Positions 29,135-37,637 of a stretch of 64,000 bases of DNA are shown one piece after another (position 1 is the first letter of the stretch; the number at the start of each line of letters is the position of its first letter). The stretch is from Lodderomyces elongisporus (lineage: Eukaryota; Ascomycota; Pichiomycetes; Serinales; Debaryomycetaceae), in the NCBI RefSeq assembly GCF_030384665.1, contig NC_083677.1, positions 1,113,501 through 1,177,500 on the forward strand. The letters run 5' to 3'. A program made the translations under genes and the position numbers. The notes below the pieces were generated by a model. It was not told the origin of the DNA. It saw only the letters and a list, made by a program, of their open reading frames with translations, and made no database searches.

Positions 29135-31009
29135 ATGTGGAATCTAGCCGTAGTAGTGGTAACCTTTGGAGCTTTATTCGCTCATTGTGCGTTGGCGAGC
29201 GAGCTATACTCGGAGCTGCTAGATCTTCAGCCATTACCACGAAATAAATTATTGTCCAGTTTTCAGTTCAATAGTATTTCACAACCAATTGAAATATCGT
29301 ATATAAATGAGTCTACTTTGGAAAAACAGACATCAAAGCACAGTCACTATAGTTTATTTTCCAGTTCACTTGGCCCTGTTCTCGAATCTACTAATACGCG
29401 CGATTTATCCTTGAGATTCACACAAGGCTGGTGGGACTCGCAGTCGTGGGGCAAACTCCCGTTTAATGGAAGTCATAGTGGGGGTACCGGAGTCGAAGTC
29501 GTGGCCATCATTGAAGCATCGAACCACATTTCTGCTAAACGTAATTGGCAAAAATTAACAAAAATTTTATCTGGATTCTTTTGCGCATCGCTCAATTCGA
29601 TCGATGATAGTACAACAACTTATCCAAATTTCATAACCAATTTTAGTAGTATTGATGGCAAGACCAGTTATAGACCCGTTGCTGGAAACAAATTATTTCT
29701 CTTTAGAGCAGCTTTGCCAAGTGAGCCCGTTTGCACGGAGAATTTAACCCCTTTCTTAAAGCTACTTCCTACGCGAGGTAAATCAGGAATTTCCTCATTG
29801 CTCGATGGTCATAAAGTATTTGACTCTTTATGGCATGGCATGTCCATTGATGTTCACACCAAATGCGATGAAACAAATGAGTTGTGCAGATTGGAGTTGC
29901 ACCAGACGATTAATCAAGTGGTTGACGTGATCCGTTCGATTAGAAAACGCCAAGAGGGAGGTATCCCGAAACCGACACCAGGAGATAAATTGAGATGCGA
30001 TTCAACGAAAACAAATAACATTTGGCAATGTTTCCCATTGGGTGAGGCAGCAGAACAGGAATGGAGTTTGGAAACTCTTTACGGACGTAAGATTAAAGGA
30101 CCGGCTTTCCAGGATGACAAAGATGTGACTAGGGTCTCCATAAAAGTTGAACCAACAGTTTGGAATATCACCATGCACCGAGAAAGCGCTGACTCGAGGA
30201 TCTCTAACACTTTAAACGGTGACGGTAAGGGTTGGATTTTAGAAACCATTGATCTGCCATTTTTGTACGATTTCAAATTTCAGACTTCAAATAGTTCAAT
30301 TGTTAGACCAATTGAACAACCACTGTTGCAAGTGGCTAGATCATTGACAGGTTATTCGTTGGACAAGGGAGGGTTGCGTGTTGCTTTTACTAATACATCT
30401 AAACAGCCAGTTCGATTTATTTATTTTGAATCCTTGCCTTGGTTCATGAGATTGTACATGAGTACCATGAAGCTCTCTTTAAATAAAATGGAAACAAAAA
30501 ATACCGCAGAATTTATCAAGGACTTTTATTATAGGCCATCAGCTGACCGGAGCAGACCTTCCCATCTTGAAATGTTGATTGAGGTACCTGCATTGCTGAC
30601 TTTGGCCATGACCTATGATTTCGACAAGTCTTTATTATTGTATCGAGAATATCCACCTGATGCAAATCATGGTTTCGATGTTGAGCCAGCGATCATAATT
30701 GTTATCAAGGAGGATTGGGAGGAAAGAGAAAGCGAAAACTATAGATCAAATGAAAGAGCAAAGAAGATGTATGAATTTAGAACCACGAGTCTCTTGTTGA
30801 CACTTCCAACCCCTGACTTTTCTATGCCTTACAATGTGATCATATTAACCTGTACTGTGATGTCACTTGCTTTCGGAATCGTGTTCAACTTGATAACGAA
30901 AAAGACAGTCACCGAAGAAGAGTTTGAGAGGGCAGCGAAGGATACAGGATTAGGTAAGCTCAAGTCGTTTATCCAACTAAAGGTGTTGCGCAAGAGTAAA
31001 ATAGACTAA
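29135..31009 (+). CDS. GPI16: GPI transamidase subunit Gpi16 (PIG-T)
   Basis: ER-membrane subunit of the GPI transamidase, which replaces C-terminal peptides with GPI anchors. An N-terminal signal peptide is seen (WNLAVVVVTFGALFAHCALA), followed by the family start ELYSELLDLQPLPRNKLLSSF. Other conserved blocks are TQGWWDSQSWG, LYREYPPDANHGFDVEPA, and LPTPDFSMPYNVIILTCTV, which leads into the single C-terminal membrane segment and a short Lys-rich cytosolic tail. The first ATG of the frame is at 29135; the frame is open a little upstream but without ATG. 624 aa is normal. A CTG codon at 30596-30598 (residue 488) sits where PIG-T relatives usually have Ser. Confidence 0.95.
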   Translation: MWNLAVVVVTFGALFAHCALASELYSELLDLQPLPRNKLLSSFQFNSISQPIEISYINESTLEKQTSKHSHYSLFSSSLGPVLESTNTRDLSLRFTQGWWDSQSWGKLPFNGSHSGGTGVEVVAIIEASNHISAKRNWQKLTKILSGFFCASLNSIDDSTTTYPNFITNFSSIDGKTSYRPVAGNKLFLFRAALPSEPVCTENLTPFLKLLPTRGKSGISSLLDGHKVFDSLWHGMSIDVHTKCDETNELCRLELHQTINQVVDVIRSIRKRQEGGIPKPTPGDKLRCDSTKTNNIWQCFPLGEAAEQEWSLETLYGRKIKGPAFQDDKDVTRVSIKVEPTVWNITMHRESADSRISNTLNGDGKGWILETIDLPFLYDFKFQTSNSSIVRPIEQPLLQVARSLTGYSLDKGGLRVAFTNTSKQPVRFIYFESLPWFMRLYMSTMKLSLNKMETKNTAEFIKDFYYRPSADRSRPSHLEMLIEVPALLTLAMTYDFDKSLLLYREYPPDANHGFDVEPAIIIVIKEDWEERESENYRSNERAKKMYEFRTTSLLLTLPTPDFSMPYNVIILTCTVMSLAFGIVFNLITKKTVTEEEFERAAKDTGLGKLKSFIQLKVLRKSKID

Positions 31010-31140
31010 ATAGGAGCAAACTCTAGTTAGAAAGAGAATCAGGGGTAATAAATAAAACCAGTTAATTTTACTACGTTCTTCATTTTGCATCGGTTTATTT
31101 TCTTACTTTTTTTCTCTTAATATTTTTGAACTTTACTTTT

Positions 31141-31174
31141 CATGTTATTTCATGTTATTTCATGTTATTTCATG
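31141..31174. repeat. 10-bp tandem repeat (catgttattt), three copies plus catg
   Basis: Three exact copies at 31141-31170 followed by catg. It lies in the short gap between the 3' ends of GPI16 and IKI1. Confidence 0.8.
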
Positions 31175-31191
31175 CTCTCTGGTTTCTTGTA

Positions 31192-32076
31192 TTAAAAAGG
31201 ATCTTCATATGGATCTTCCTCATCGTAGTCATCATCCTTTTCGAATTCATATACAATTGCTCCTCCTGCAGATCCTAAAGCCTCTTGTGCTTGCATGAAT
31301 GGCAACTCGACTTGCTCTCTTGCAAGTTTCTGTTTCTCACTCGTTGTCAAATTGAAAGTAGTGAGATCTCTAAGCAATTCTTCCTCATCCTCTGCTTCGG
31401 CGCCGCTGCCAGATTTTTTCTTCAGCACTTCGTATTCATGGTTTTCGCAATCGAGGTCAAAACGATAGGTAATAGATCTTCCAGATTTCCTTCGATTTGT
31501 TAGCACGAGCTCAAATTTGGTACTGTTCAAATTTGCATTTACCGGAAAACACAACTTGGACACTTGCTTTTCAAGGGTCTCATGGTCAACATTAGCGCTT
31601 AGCGATGGCTGGATATCAAAGATTGTGGTTGCGATATATGTGAGTAATGATAAACTAGATGGGTAGTTGGTATATGTGATGTATGGCGCAATACAACTCG
31701 TGTGATACGTAGCAACCACAACAACATCCGGATTGACCAAGCTTGCAAGAAATTGCGGTAGGCTTTCGTTATCAATATAATTGAGGGAATCTACTAGCAC
31801 CAAGTTCTTGACGCCAGATTTTGTATGATTTTTAACAAATTGAATAACATCTGTTAAAGGAGTCACAGTACAATCCAAAAACTCATTGACATTTTTAGGT
31901 TTACTTGCAGTTTCATATGAAAGATAAATAATGTTTGTATTCCGCAGATGATAAAAATATTCTTGCACTAAATAGTACGATGATTGAGCAACGGAATCTA
32001 AGATGAGATGGAAGGATGATGATTCACGTAATGAAAGCAATCTAGTCAAAAGCACTGTAGCATTCTGGCTGGACAT
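31192..32076 (-). CDS. IKI1: Elongator subunit Elp5
   Basis: Part of the Elp4-5-6 hexameric ring of Elongator, which modifies wobble uridines of tRNAs. RecA-like fold without an evident Walker A motif, as known for Elp5. Visible features are LLTRLLSLRESSSFHLILDS at the N-terminus, NLVLVDSLNYI (residues about 90-105), LVNPDVVVVATYHT, and the family C-terminus LTTFNLTTSEKQKLARE, PFMQAQEALG and an acidic tail (DDDYDEEDPYEDPF). 294 aa, close to the S. cerevisiae length (309). It lies in convergent orientation to GPI16, with a 10-bp tandem repeat in the 180-bp gap. Confidence 0.88.
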   Translation of the reverse strand: MSSQNATVLLTRLLSLRESSSFHLILDSVAQSSYYLVQEYFYHLRNTNIIYLSYETASKPKNVNEFLDCTVTPLTDVIQFVKNHTKSGVKNLVLVDSLNYIDNESLPQFLASLVNPDVVVVATYHTSCIAPYITYTNYPSSLSLLTYIATTIFDIQPSLSANVDHETLEKQVSKLCFPVNANLNSTKFELVLTNRRKSGRSITYRFDLDCENHEYEVLKKKSGSGAEAEDEEELLRDLTTFNLTTSEKQKLAREQVELPFMQAQEALGSAGGAIVYEFEKDDDYDEEDPYEDPF

Positions 32077-32495
32077 TATTGTTTCCTTTTTTTTTTCCTT
32101 GTGGTATAATTCCGTTTTTATGCTTCAAATGAATACAAAATTGTAGACTTGATGAATAATGTGAAATGAAGTATAGCAAGGGTCTTGGGTATAAGATAAA
32201 AGTAAAGGTTTTATTTTTTTATATTTATTTTTACGTTTTTTTGCGTTTTTTTTTTTTCTTCAAATTTTTTTTTTTTTCTCTTTAAACTTTTAAAATCGTT
32301 GCATGCTAGATTCCGCGATAAGATGTGCTTGGACTCCACATTCATCATAGACATCACAACTATCAGAAAAAAAAAACACCACCAGTAAATGTCACATAGA
32401 ATATCAGCAAATATCAGTATATATCAATAAACACCTGGAATTATCATTGGATATTTATACAATTAAAACAACAACTACGCACACATTCATATGAA
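32077..32495. other. Divergent promoter IKI1/HSH155
   Basis: About 420 bp with long poly-T tracts at 32243-32280 and no gene. Near its right end a short ORF overlaps the HSH155 start (see separate entry). Confidence 0.45.
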
Positions 32496-32520
32496 ATGCC
32501 CGCGGATAGTAAGACCTTAA
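32491..32520 (+). promoter_or_regulatory. Nine-codon uORF overlapping the HSH155 ATG
   Basis: An ATG at 32491 lies 5 bases before the HSH155 ATG (32496) in another frame and ends with TAA at 32518-32520. Its context is weak (C at -3), while the main ATG has G at -3, so leaky scanning is plausible. Confidence 0.5.
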
Positions 32521-35500
32521 CTGGCTCGTACACAATTCCCGATGCTTTGAAGAAGAGGTTGGAGGAAGAGATAGAGACGGATGCAGCAACCGCAAGAGTA
32601 AATTCTCAAACGGAGCTGAATGCTCGGAGATTTCAAAATGATTACAATAAACAAAAGTATCACAGAGATATTGACCTTAATTTCGACAGCAGTAAGCCGT
32701 ACAAAGAAGTTTTGAAGGAGCGTCAAATAGAGAAAGGCGAACACGAAGTTGTTGCCACTATTAATGATTTAAAACCGAGAGAGCAAAGGAAAAGAGTTGG
32801 CCTCCACCTTGAAGATGTCCCTACACAGCCACTGCTAAAGAAACAACAATCACTCGTAACAGACACCAGTATCGAGTCAGCTGAGTTATCACTTGTAAAG
32901 AAGCTAAAGGAAAACAATGTTCCAGTAATAAATGGTATACCCTTGACCGATGAAATTCTTACAATGGTACTTCCAGAAGGCTACGTGAAGACTACTCCTC
33001 CTCTGGAGTACCAAGGATTGGTATCTAGACCGCAACTAAATTTCAACCAATTGACTGGCCCCCAATATTACGAGCCACCAAGTAACGAGGATGTTCCTCT
33101 CAGTACGTTAGACACTGTTGCTGTGTTTCCTGGCTTGCGTGGATTAGAATACTTTAAGGAGGAAGATAAAAAGTATTTTGGTGAGCTTTTGCAAAAACGT
33201 CCTGAAGAACTCAGTGCTGAGGAGCAGAAAGAGGTTCAGTCAATGAAATTAGTTTTGAAAGCAAAGAATGGTACTCGTATAGTTCGAAAACGTGCCATGC
33301 GGTCTTTAACAGAAAATGCTGTTAAATTTGGCCCAAAGACATTGCTTAGCCAAATACTTCCAGTTTTGCTTGAACCGAGTTTGGACGAACAAGAGCGCCA
33401 TTTGTTAATCAAGATGATGAGTCGAATAATGCTCAGATTAAATGAGTCAATTCGTCCTTACACTCTGAAGGTTATTCATGTGCTTTCGCCTTTTTTGATT
33501 GATGAGAGTATCACCATGAGGACAGAGAGTCGTGAGATTATCTCGAATTTGACCAAGGCAGTTGGGTTTGCCAATATGGTATCAACATTGCGTCCAGACT
33601 TGGATCATGTCGATGAGTATGTGAGAAATGTGGCTTCTAGAGTACTTGCCATTGTTGCAAGTACCATTGGTCTTCAACAATTTTTACCTTTTCTTAAAGC
33701 TGTGGTAAGGTCCAAGCAAGCATGGACGGCTCGCCATACGGGAATAAAAATTGTGCAACAATTGTGCATTTCTCTTGGCAAAGGTAATGGATCAACAATT
33801 TTACCTTTTCTCCTGCAAATTGTTGAGATTTTGACACCGGCCATCAATGATGAGCTGCAGCAAGTTAGGGCTATTACTGCGTTGACTTTGGCCCAACTTG
33901 CCGAGAGTGTTGAACCGTATGGTATAGATTCGTTTGAACGTACCTTGGAGCCACTTTGGTACGAAACCAAAAGACAACGAGGAAGGGTATTGGCAGCCTA
34001 TTTGCGATGCATAGGCTCTTTGATCCCATTGATGGTTTTTGACCCAAGATACGAGGAATACACCAATCACTATGTCAAGGAGGTGATGTATCTAATATCT
34101 AAGCAATATGGATCTCCTGATGAAGATATGAGGAAAACTGTTCTCAAAGTCTTGTTGAAGCTACCATTGTCGAAGCAGATTGTACCCGAATATCAACAAC
34201 GGGTATTCATTCCATTCTTTAGAGCGTTTTGGAACAGACGAACAGCTCTGGAATCATCACAAGTTTTGAAACTTGTGATTGCAGCTACACAGCACTTGGC
34301 AAGCAGGTTTAACACTATGCTAGTATTGCGAAACATAATCCACTTCACAAAGGATGACAATGAACAGTTGCGTCGACTTGCTGTAGAGGCAGTAAATGTT
34401 CTTATTTCAGCAAACCCTGATGCACTAGTTGAAATGAACTCTGATGATGTGCGCATCACAGTTGATGGTGTATTGTTTGCATTTCAGGAGCAGTCAATTG
34501 AAGGTGGAAATAATAGTAGTGGTAATAGTGGTGCAATTTATCTTTATGCTTTCAACTCTTTGGCGAAAGCATTGTCGTCGCGTTTAAAGCCTTATTTAGG
34601 CTCTATAATTAGTTCATTACTATACCGGATGAAGAATAAATCGCCAGAAATTCGGCAACAGTCTTGCGATCTTGTCACCATTATAGCTCCCGTGATTGGA
34701 AGCTCGGGACGGGACGAAGATAATGGAGTTGAGGCAGATAATATATTGAGCAAGTTGATCCTCATTTTGTATGAGTCATTGGGTGAAGTGTACCCGGACG
34801 TACTTGGGTCCATAATCAATGCGTTGCACGCTTGTGTCAACTCCATCAATAAAGATACCCTTTTGTCAATGAGCAATCCTTCTATAAATCAGATCTTGCC
34901 TACGTTAACGCCAATTTTAAAGAATCGACATGAAAAAGTTCAAGAGTCAAGCATCAAATTGATTGGATTAATTGCTACGCGGAATGCCGAGACGATCAAT
35001 GCCAAAGAGTGGATGCGTATTTGTTTTGACTTGCTCGAGATGCTCAAGTCGTCGAAGAAGCGGATCCGTATTGCCGCCAACGCCACTTTTGGTCACATAG
35101 CCAATACGATTGGTCCGCAGGATGTGATTGTTATGTTATTGAATAATTTAAAAGTTCAAGAGCGTCAACTACGAGTATGTACAGCGGTAGCAATGGGGAT
35201 TGTTGCCGAGAAATGTCAGCCATTTACTGTGCTTCCAGCAATTATGAACGAATACCGGACGCCGGAGAAGAATGTACAAAATGGTATTTTGAAGGCACTT
35301 AGTTTTTTGTTTGAATACCTTGATGGCAAAACCAGTAGGGACTATTTGTTTGCAATCACACCATTGTTGGAAGATGCATTGATTGATAGGGATTTGGTGC
35401 ACAGGCAGACTGCGGCAACTGTTGTTTCCCATGTGGCGTTAAATGTTTACGGTTTGACAGATGGTGAGAATACAGAAGTCTTTGTGCACTTTCTCAATTT

Positions 35501-35825
35501 GGTGTTGCCGAATATCTTTGAAACTTCGCCGCATGTGATTTCGAGAATATTAGAGAGTTTGGATTCTTTGAGAGTAACTGTGGGTAATGGTGTGTTTATG
35601 AACTACGTATGGGCTGCCTTATTCCACCCGGCAAGGAAAGTTAGGGAGCCGTTTTGGAAATTGTTTAATAGTGCTTATGTTCAATGCGCGGACTCTTTGG
35701 TACCATCGTATCCAAGAATTGACTGTTTTGCTAATACTGTCACAGATCGAGATAGTCATAATGGTTATGATGATGATCACAGTAATGAAAGATTCTCTTT
35801 ACAGGAGCTAGATTTGTGTTTATAG
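32496..35825 (+). CDS. HSH155: U2 snRNP SF3b subunit 1
   Basis: Core of SF3b, clamps the branch-point helix in the spliceosome. From about residue 210 on the protein is a long array of HEAT repeats closely matching SF3B1: VKSMKLVLKAKNGTR-type entry, EIISNLTKAVGFANMVSTLR, TARHTGIKIVQQL, NDELQQVRAITALTLAQLAE, LTPILKNRHEKVQESSIKL, TIGPQDVIVMLLNNLKVQER, EYRTPEKNVQNGILKALSFL and FHPARKVREPFWKLFNSAY. The N-terminal 200 residues hold the U2AF65/p14-facing segment and are less conserved. A small Gly/Asn/Ser insertion sits at about residue 670-678. 1109 aa, longer than S. cerevisiae Hsh155 (971) and nearer the SF3B1 layout. A second U2 snRNP gene (PRP21) lies 32 kb away. Confidence 0.96.
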   Translation: MPADSKTLTGSYTIPDALKKRLEEEIETDAATARVNSQTELNARRFQNDYNKQKYHRDIDLNFDSSKPYKEVLKERQIEKGEHEVVATINDLKPREQRKRVGLHLEDVPTQPLLKKQQSLVTDTSIESAELSLVKKLKENNVPVINGIPLTDEILTMVLPEGYVKTTPPLEYQGLVSRPQLNFNQLTGPQYYEPPSNEDVPLSTLDTVAVFPGLRGLEYFKEEDKKYFGELLQKRPEELSAEEQKEVQSMKLVLKAKNGTRIVRKRAMRSLTENAVKFGPKTLLSQILPVLLEPSLDEQERHLLIKMMSRIMLRLNESIRPYTLKVIHVLSPFLIDESITMRTESREIISNLTKAVGFANMVSTLRPDLDHVDEYVRNVASRVLAIVASTIGLQQFLPFLKAVVRSKQAWTARHTGIKIVQQLCISLGKGNGSTILPFLLQIVEILTPAINDELQQVRAITALTLAQLAESVEPYGIDSFERTLEPLWYETKRQRGRVLAAYLRCIGSLIPLMVFDPRYEEYTNHYVKEVMYLISKQYGSPDEDMRKTVLKVLLKLPLSKQIVPEYQQRVFIPFFRAFWNRRTALESSQVLKLVIAATQHLASRFNTMLVLRNIIHFTKDDNEQLRRLAVEAVNVLISANPDALVEMNSDDVRITVDGVLFAFQEQSIEGGNNSSGNSGAIYLYAFNSLAKALSSRLKPYLGSIISSLLYRMKNKSPEIRQQSCDLVTIIAPVIGSSGRDEDNGVEADNILSKLILILYESLGEVYPDVLGSIINALHACVNSINKDTLLSMSNPSINQILPTLTPILKNRHEKVQESSIKLIGLIATRNAETINAKEWMRICFDLLEMLKSSKKRIRIAANATFGHIANTIGPQDVIVMLLNNLKVQERQLRVCTAVAMGIVAEKCQPFTVLPAIMNEYRTPEKNVQNGILKALSFLFEYLDGKTSRDYLFAITPLLEDALIDRDLVHRQTAATVVSHVALNVYGLTDGENTEVFVHFLNLVLPNIFETSPHVISRILESLDSLRVTVGNGVFMNYVWAALFHPARKVREPFWKLFNSAYVQCADSLVPSYPRIDCFANTVTDRDSHNGYDDDHSNERFSLQELDLCL

Positions 35826-35972
35826 TCAAGTGAGTAAATAAATGAGTGACTGTGTGAGCTAAACTTGAATTTGGTAATTTATTTCGAATTTGTAAAAAGC
35901 AGCACGTGTGTAATGAAATAGATTGGTTGTGAAAATCAGAAAAAAAAATCAAAAACACGTGCAATCTTTAAT

Positions 35973-36215
35973 TTACGTTAGGTACTTTCTCGGTTTTAGC
36001 AATACTAAAAGCAAGTGATGAATTAGACGTTTTTGGATGCTATTTGGCTCAAAATGGTAGAATGGCAGATTAAAATAGAAGCTAGTTACAACTGCAAGGG
36101 CAATATAGGGGGTGGGGTTGGAAATATAAATTTTGTGGAGTGTAAGAAAGAAAGAAAGAAAGAGGTTTGATTCGAAAGCGGCCCAAAAGTAATCGGCATA
36201 CGTTGATAATACCAT
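35973..36215 (-). CDS. Possible small hydrophobic protein (80 aa)
   Basis: An ATG at 36215 opens an 80-codon frame with a plausible membrane-protein composition: FWAAFESNLFLSFFLTL and YIALAVVTSFYFNLPFY could be two short membrane segments, ending in a basic tail (LLKPRKYLT). The frame is open about 75 bases upstream of this ATG without another ATG, so a spliced 5' exon is conceivable, but I see no clear splice signals. I do not recognise the family. It may be chance, though the composition is less repetitive than most noncoding frames here. Confidence 0.3.
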   Translation of the reverse strand: MVLSTYADYFWAAFESNLFLSFFLTLHKIYISNPTPYIALAVVTSFYFNLPFYHFEPNSIQKRLIHHLLLVLLKPRKYLT

Positions 36216-36630
36216 GTGGGCATCCAAGTCCAATTTATTGAAATTACATGCAATGGAACTTAACTCTAAAGTAAAACACAGAGGTACCTGAAATTTTTTT
36301 TATTGTTTGTATACAGCTATACTCTTTTGTATCTTTCATCTACCATTCAATGTACGGCATCATCATTATTATTAAACAAAAGAGTAGGATCATTTGATGG
36401 TTGATGAGAAAGAGTATATAATAGAGGTAAGCGGGAACCATTTGATTCTTTTTTAATTTTTTTTTGTTTCCTTTTTTTTTTATTATTTTTTGGCTTCTAC
36501 TTTATTTAACTTGGTAAATATTGAAAATAGGTACCTTGATATTACCAACAACATATTAACACTAGCTCTACCGTTAGCGTTAGCACTAATCCTAACTTCA
36601 ACCTAACAAGAAACCTCTTTGTCGTTCTTT

Positions 36631-36666
36631 ATACATATATATTTATATATAGATATATATATATAA
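36631..36666 (+). promoter_or_regulatory. TATA-rich core promoter of the RNase T2 gene
   Basis: A dense TATATA block ending 20 bases before the ATG at 36687. It contains several matches to TATAWAW. With the element this close to the ATG, the 5' leader would be very short or transcription starts within the block. Confidence 0.4.
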
Positions 36667-36686
36667 TTCTAATTCTACAGCTTGAT

Positions 36687-37637
36687 ATGATCTCCAATTT
36701 TTTTGCAGCTGCATTGGTAGCACAACTTTCCATGGCCGAGCCATACTTTGGGAAATACTTTCATGGTCAACGTACTTCATCAGACTCCTCTTCGGGTCCA
36801 AACCTTTACTCGGTTGAGGATTGTTCTGCGTTTATTTCTGAAACAAATAATACTTGGTCGTGTCACAACTCGACGGCCATCTCTGATTCGTGCTGCTTTG
36901 AGGATTATGGAATCTTGATGCTGACCCAATTCTGGGATTACAATACGACATTGTTGAGCATTGCTGTTAATGGTACAGCCCAAGATATTGTCAAATCAGA
37001 TATCCAAGCTCAGATTGATAGTTTGTACGATGACGTGAGAAGAACATTCACCATCCATGGGTTATGGAATGATCTTTGTGATGGTTCATATAGGTCCAAT
37101 TGTCAGCCTGATTTGGAATTAGACGATGCTAGAGATAATTTGACGCACTTGATTGGGGAAGAATTTCATGAGCCCGAGTTGTTGCATATTATGAAAAAGT
37201 ATTGGATCAATACCGAGAAATCCAATGTTGAGGACCAAGCAAGTGTTGCGTTATGGGAACACGAGTATAATAAGCACGGTACATGTATGAATACCCTTAA
37301 TCCGCCATGCTTCACTGGTGAGTTTAGAGAACACGAGCAAGCAGTGCAGTTTTTCAAGAAAGTTGTTGAGATTTGGTCACAGCTTGATACTTTTGAGTTT
37401 CTTGCTGCGGCAGGTATCTATCCAACGGTTGCTAAGCAATACAAGTTGCGCGACGTACAAGATGCATTGGCAAAGGCTCATGGAGGTCAAGTGTATGTAG
37501 GTTGTTTGAATGGTGCCATTGATGAGATCTGGTACTATCACAACTTGCAAGGTAATGTCTTGACCGGAACATATAGAGCCATTGACACTTTGACCAACTC
37601 TACATGCAAGGAGAATGTTTGGTATATTCCAAAATAG
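36687..37637 (+). CDS. RNY1: Secreted/vacuolar ribonuclease T2
   Basis: Endoribonuclease of the RNase T2 family. A short N-terminal signal segment (NFFAAALVAQLSMA) precedes the mature start. Both catalytic signatures are present: CAS I as FTIHGLWNDLC (His at about residue 130) and CAS II as WEHEYNKHGTC (about residues 191-201). Cysteines are paired as in the family (CSAF, CCFEDYG, CDGSYRSNC, CLNG, CKEN). The usual TQFWDY element follows the N-terminal cysteine pair. At 316 aa it lacks the C-terminal extension of S. cerevisiae Rny1 (434 aa) and resembles the short form found in Candida species. Several NxT/S sites suggest glycosylation. Confidence 0.9.
   Translation: MISNFFAAALVAQLSMAEPYFGKYFHGQRTSSDSSSGPNLYSVEDCSAFISETNNTWSCHNSTAISDSCCFEDYGILMLTQFWDYNTTLLSIAVNGTAQDIVKSDIQAQIDSLYDDVRRTFTIHGLWNDLCDGSYRSNCQPDLELDDARDNLTHLIGEEFHEPELLHIMKKYWINTEKSNVEDQASVALWEHEYNKHGTCMNTLNPPCFTGEFREHEQAVQFFKKVVEIWSQLDTFEFLAAAGIYPTVAKQYKLRDVQDALAKAHGGQVYVGCLNGAIDEIWYYHNLQGNVLTGTYRAIDTLTNSTCKENVWYIPK

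Larger units (their letters stand above)
35826..36686. other. Region between HSH155 and RNase T2
   Basis: About 860 bp. Contains two CACGTG boxes (35903-35908 and 35956-35961), a possible small minus-strand ORF (separate entry), and a TATA-rich block at 36631-36665 just before the RNase gene. Confidence 0.45.
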
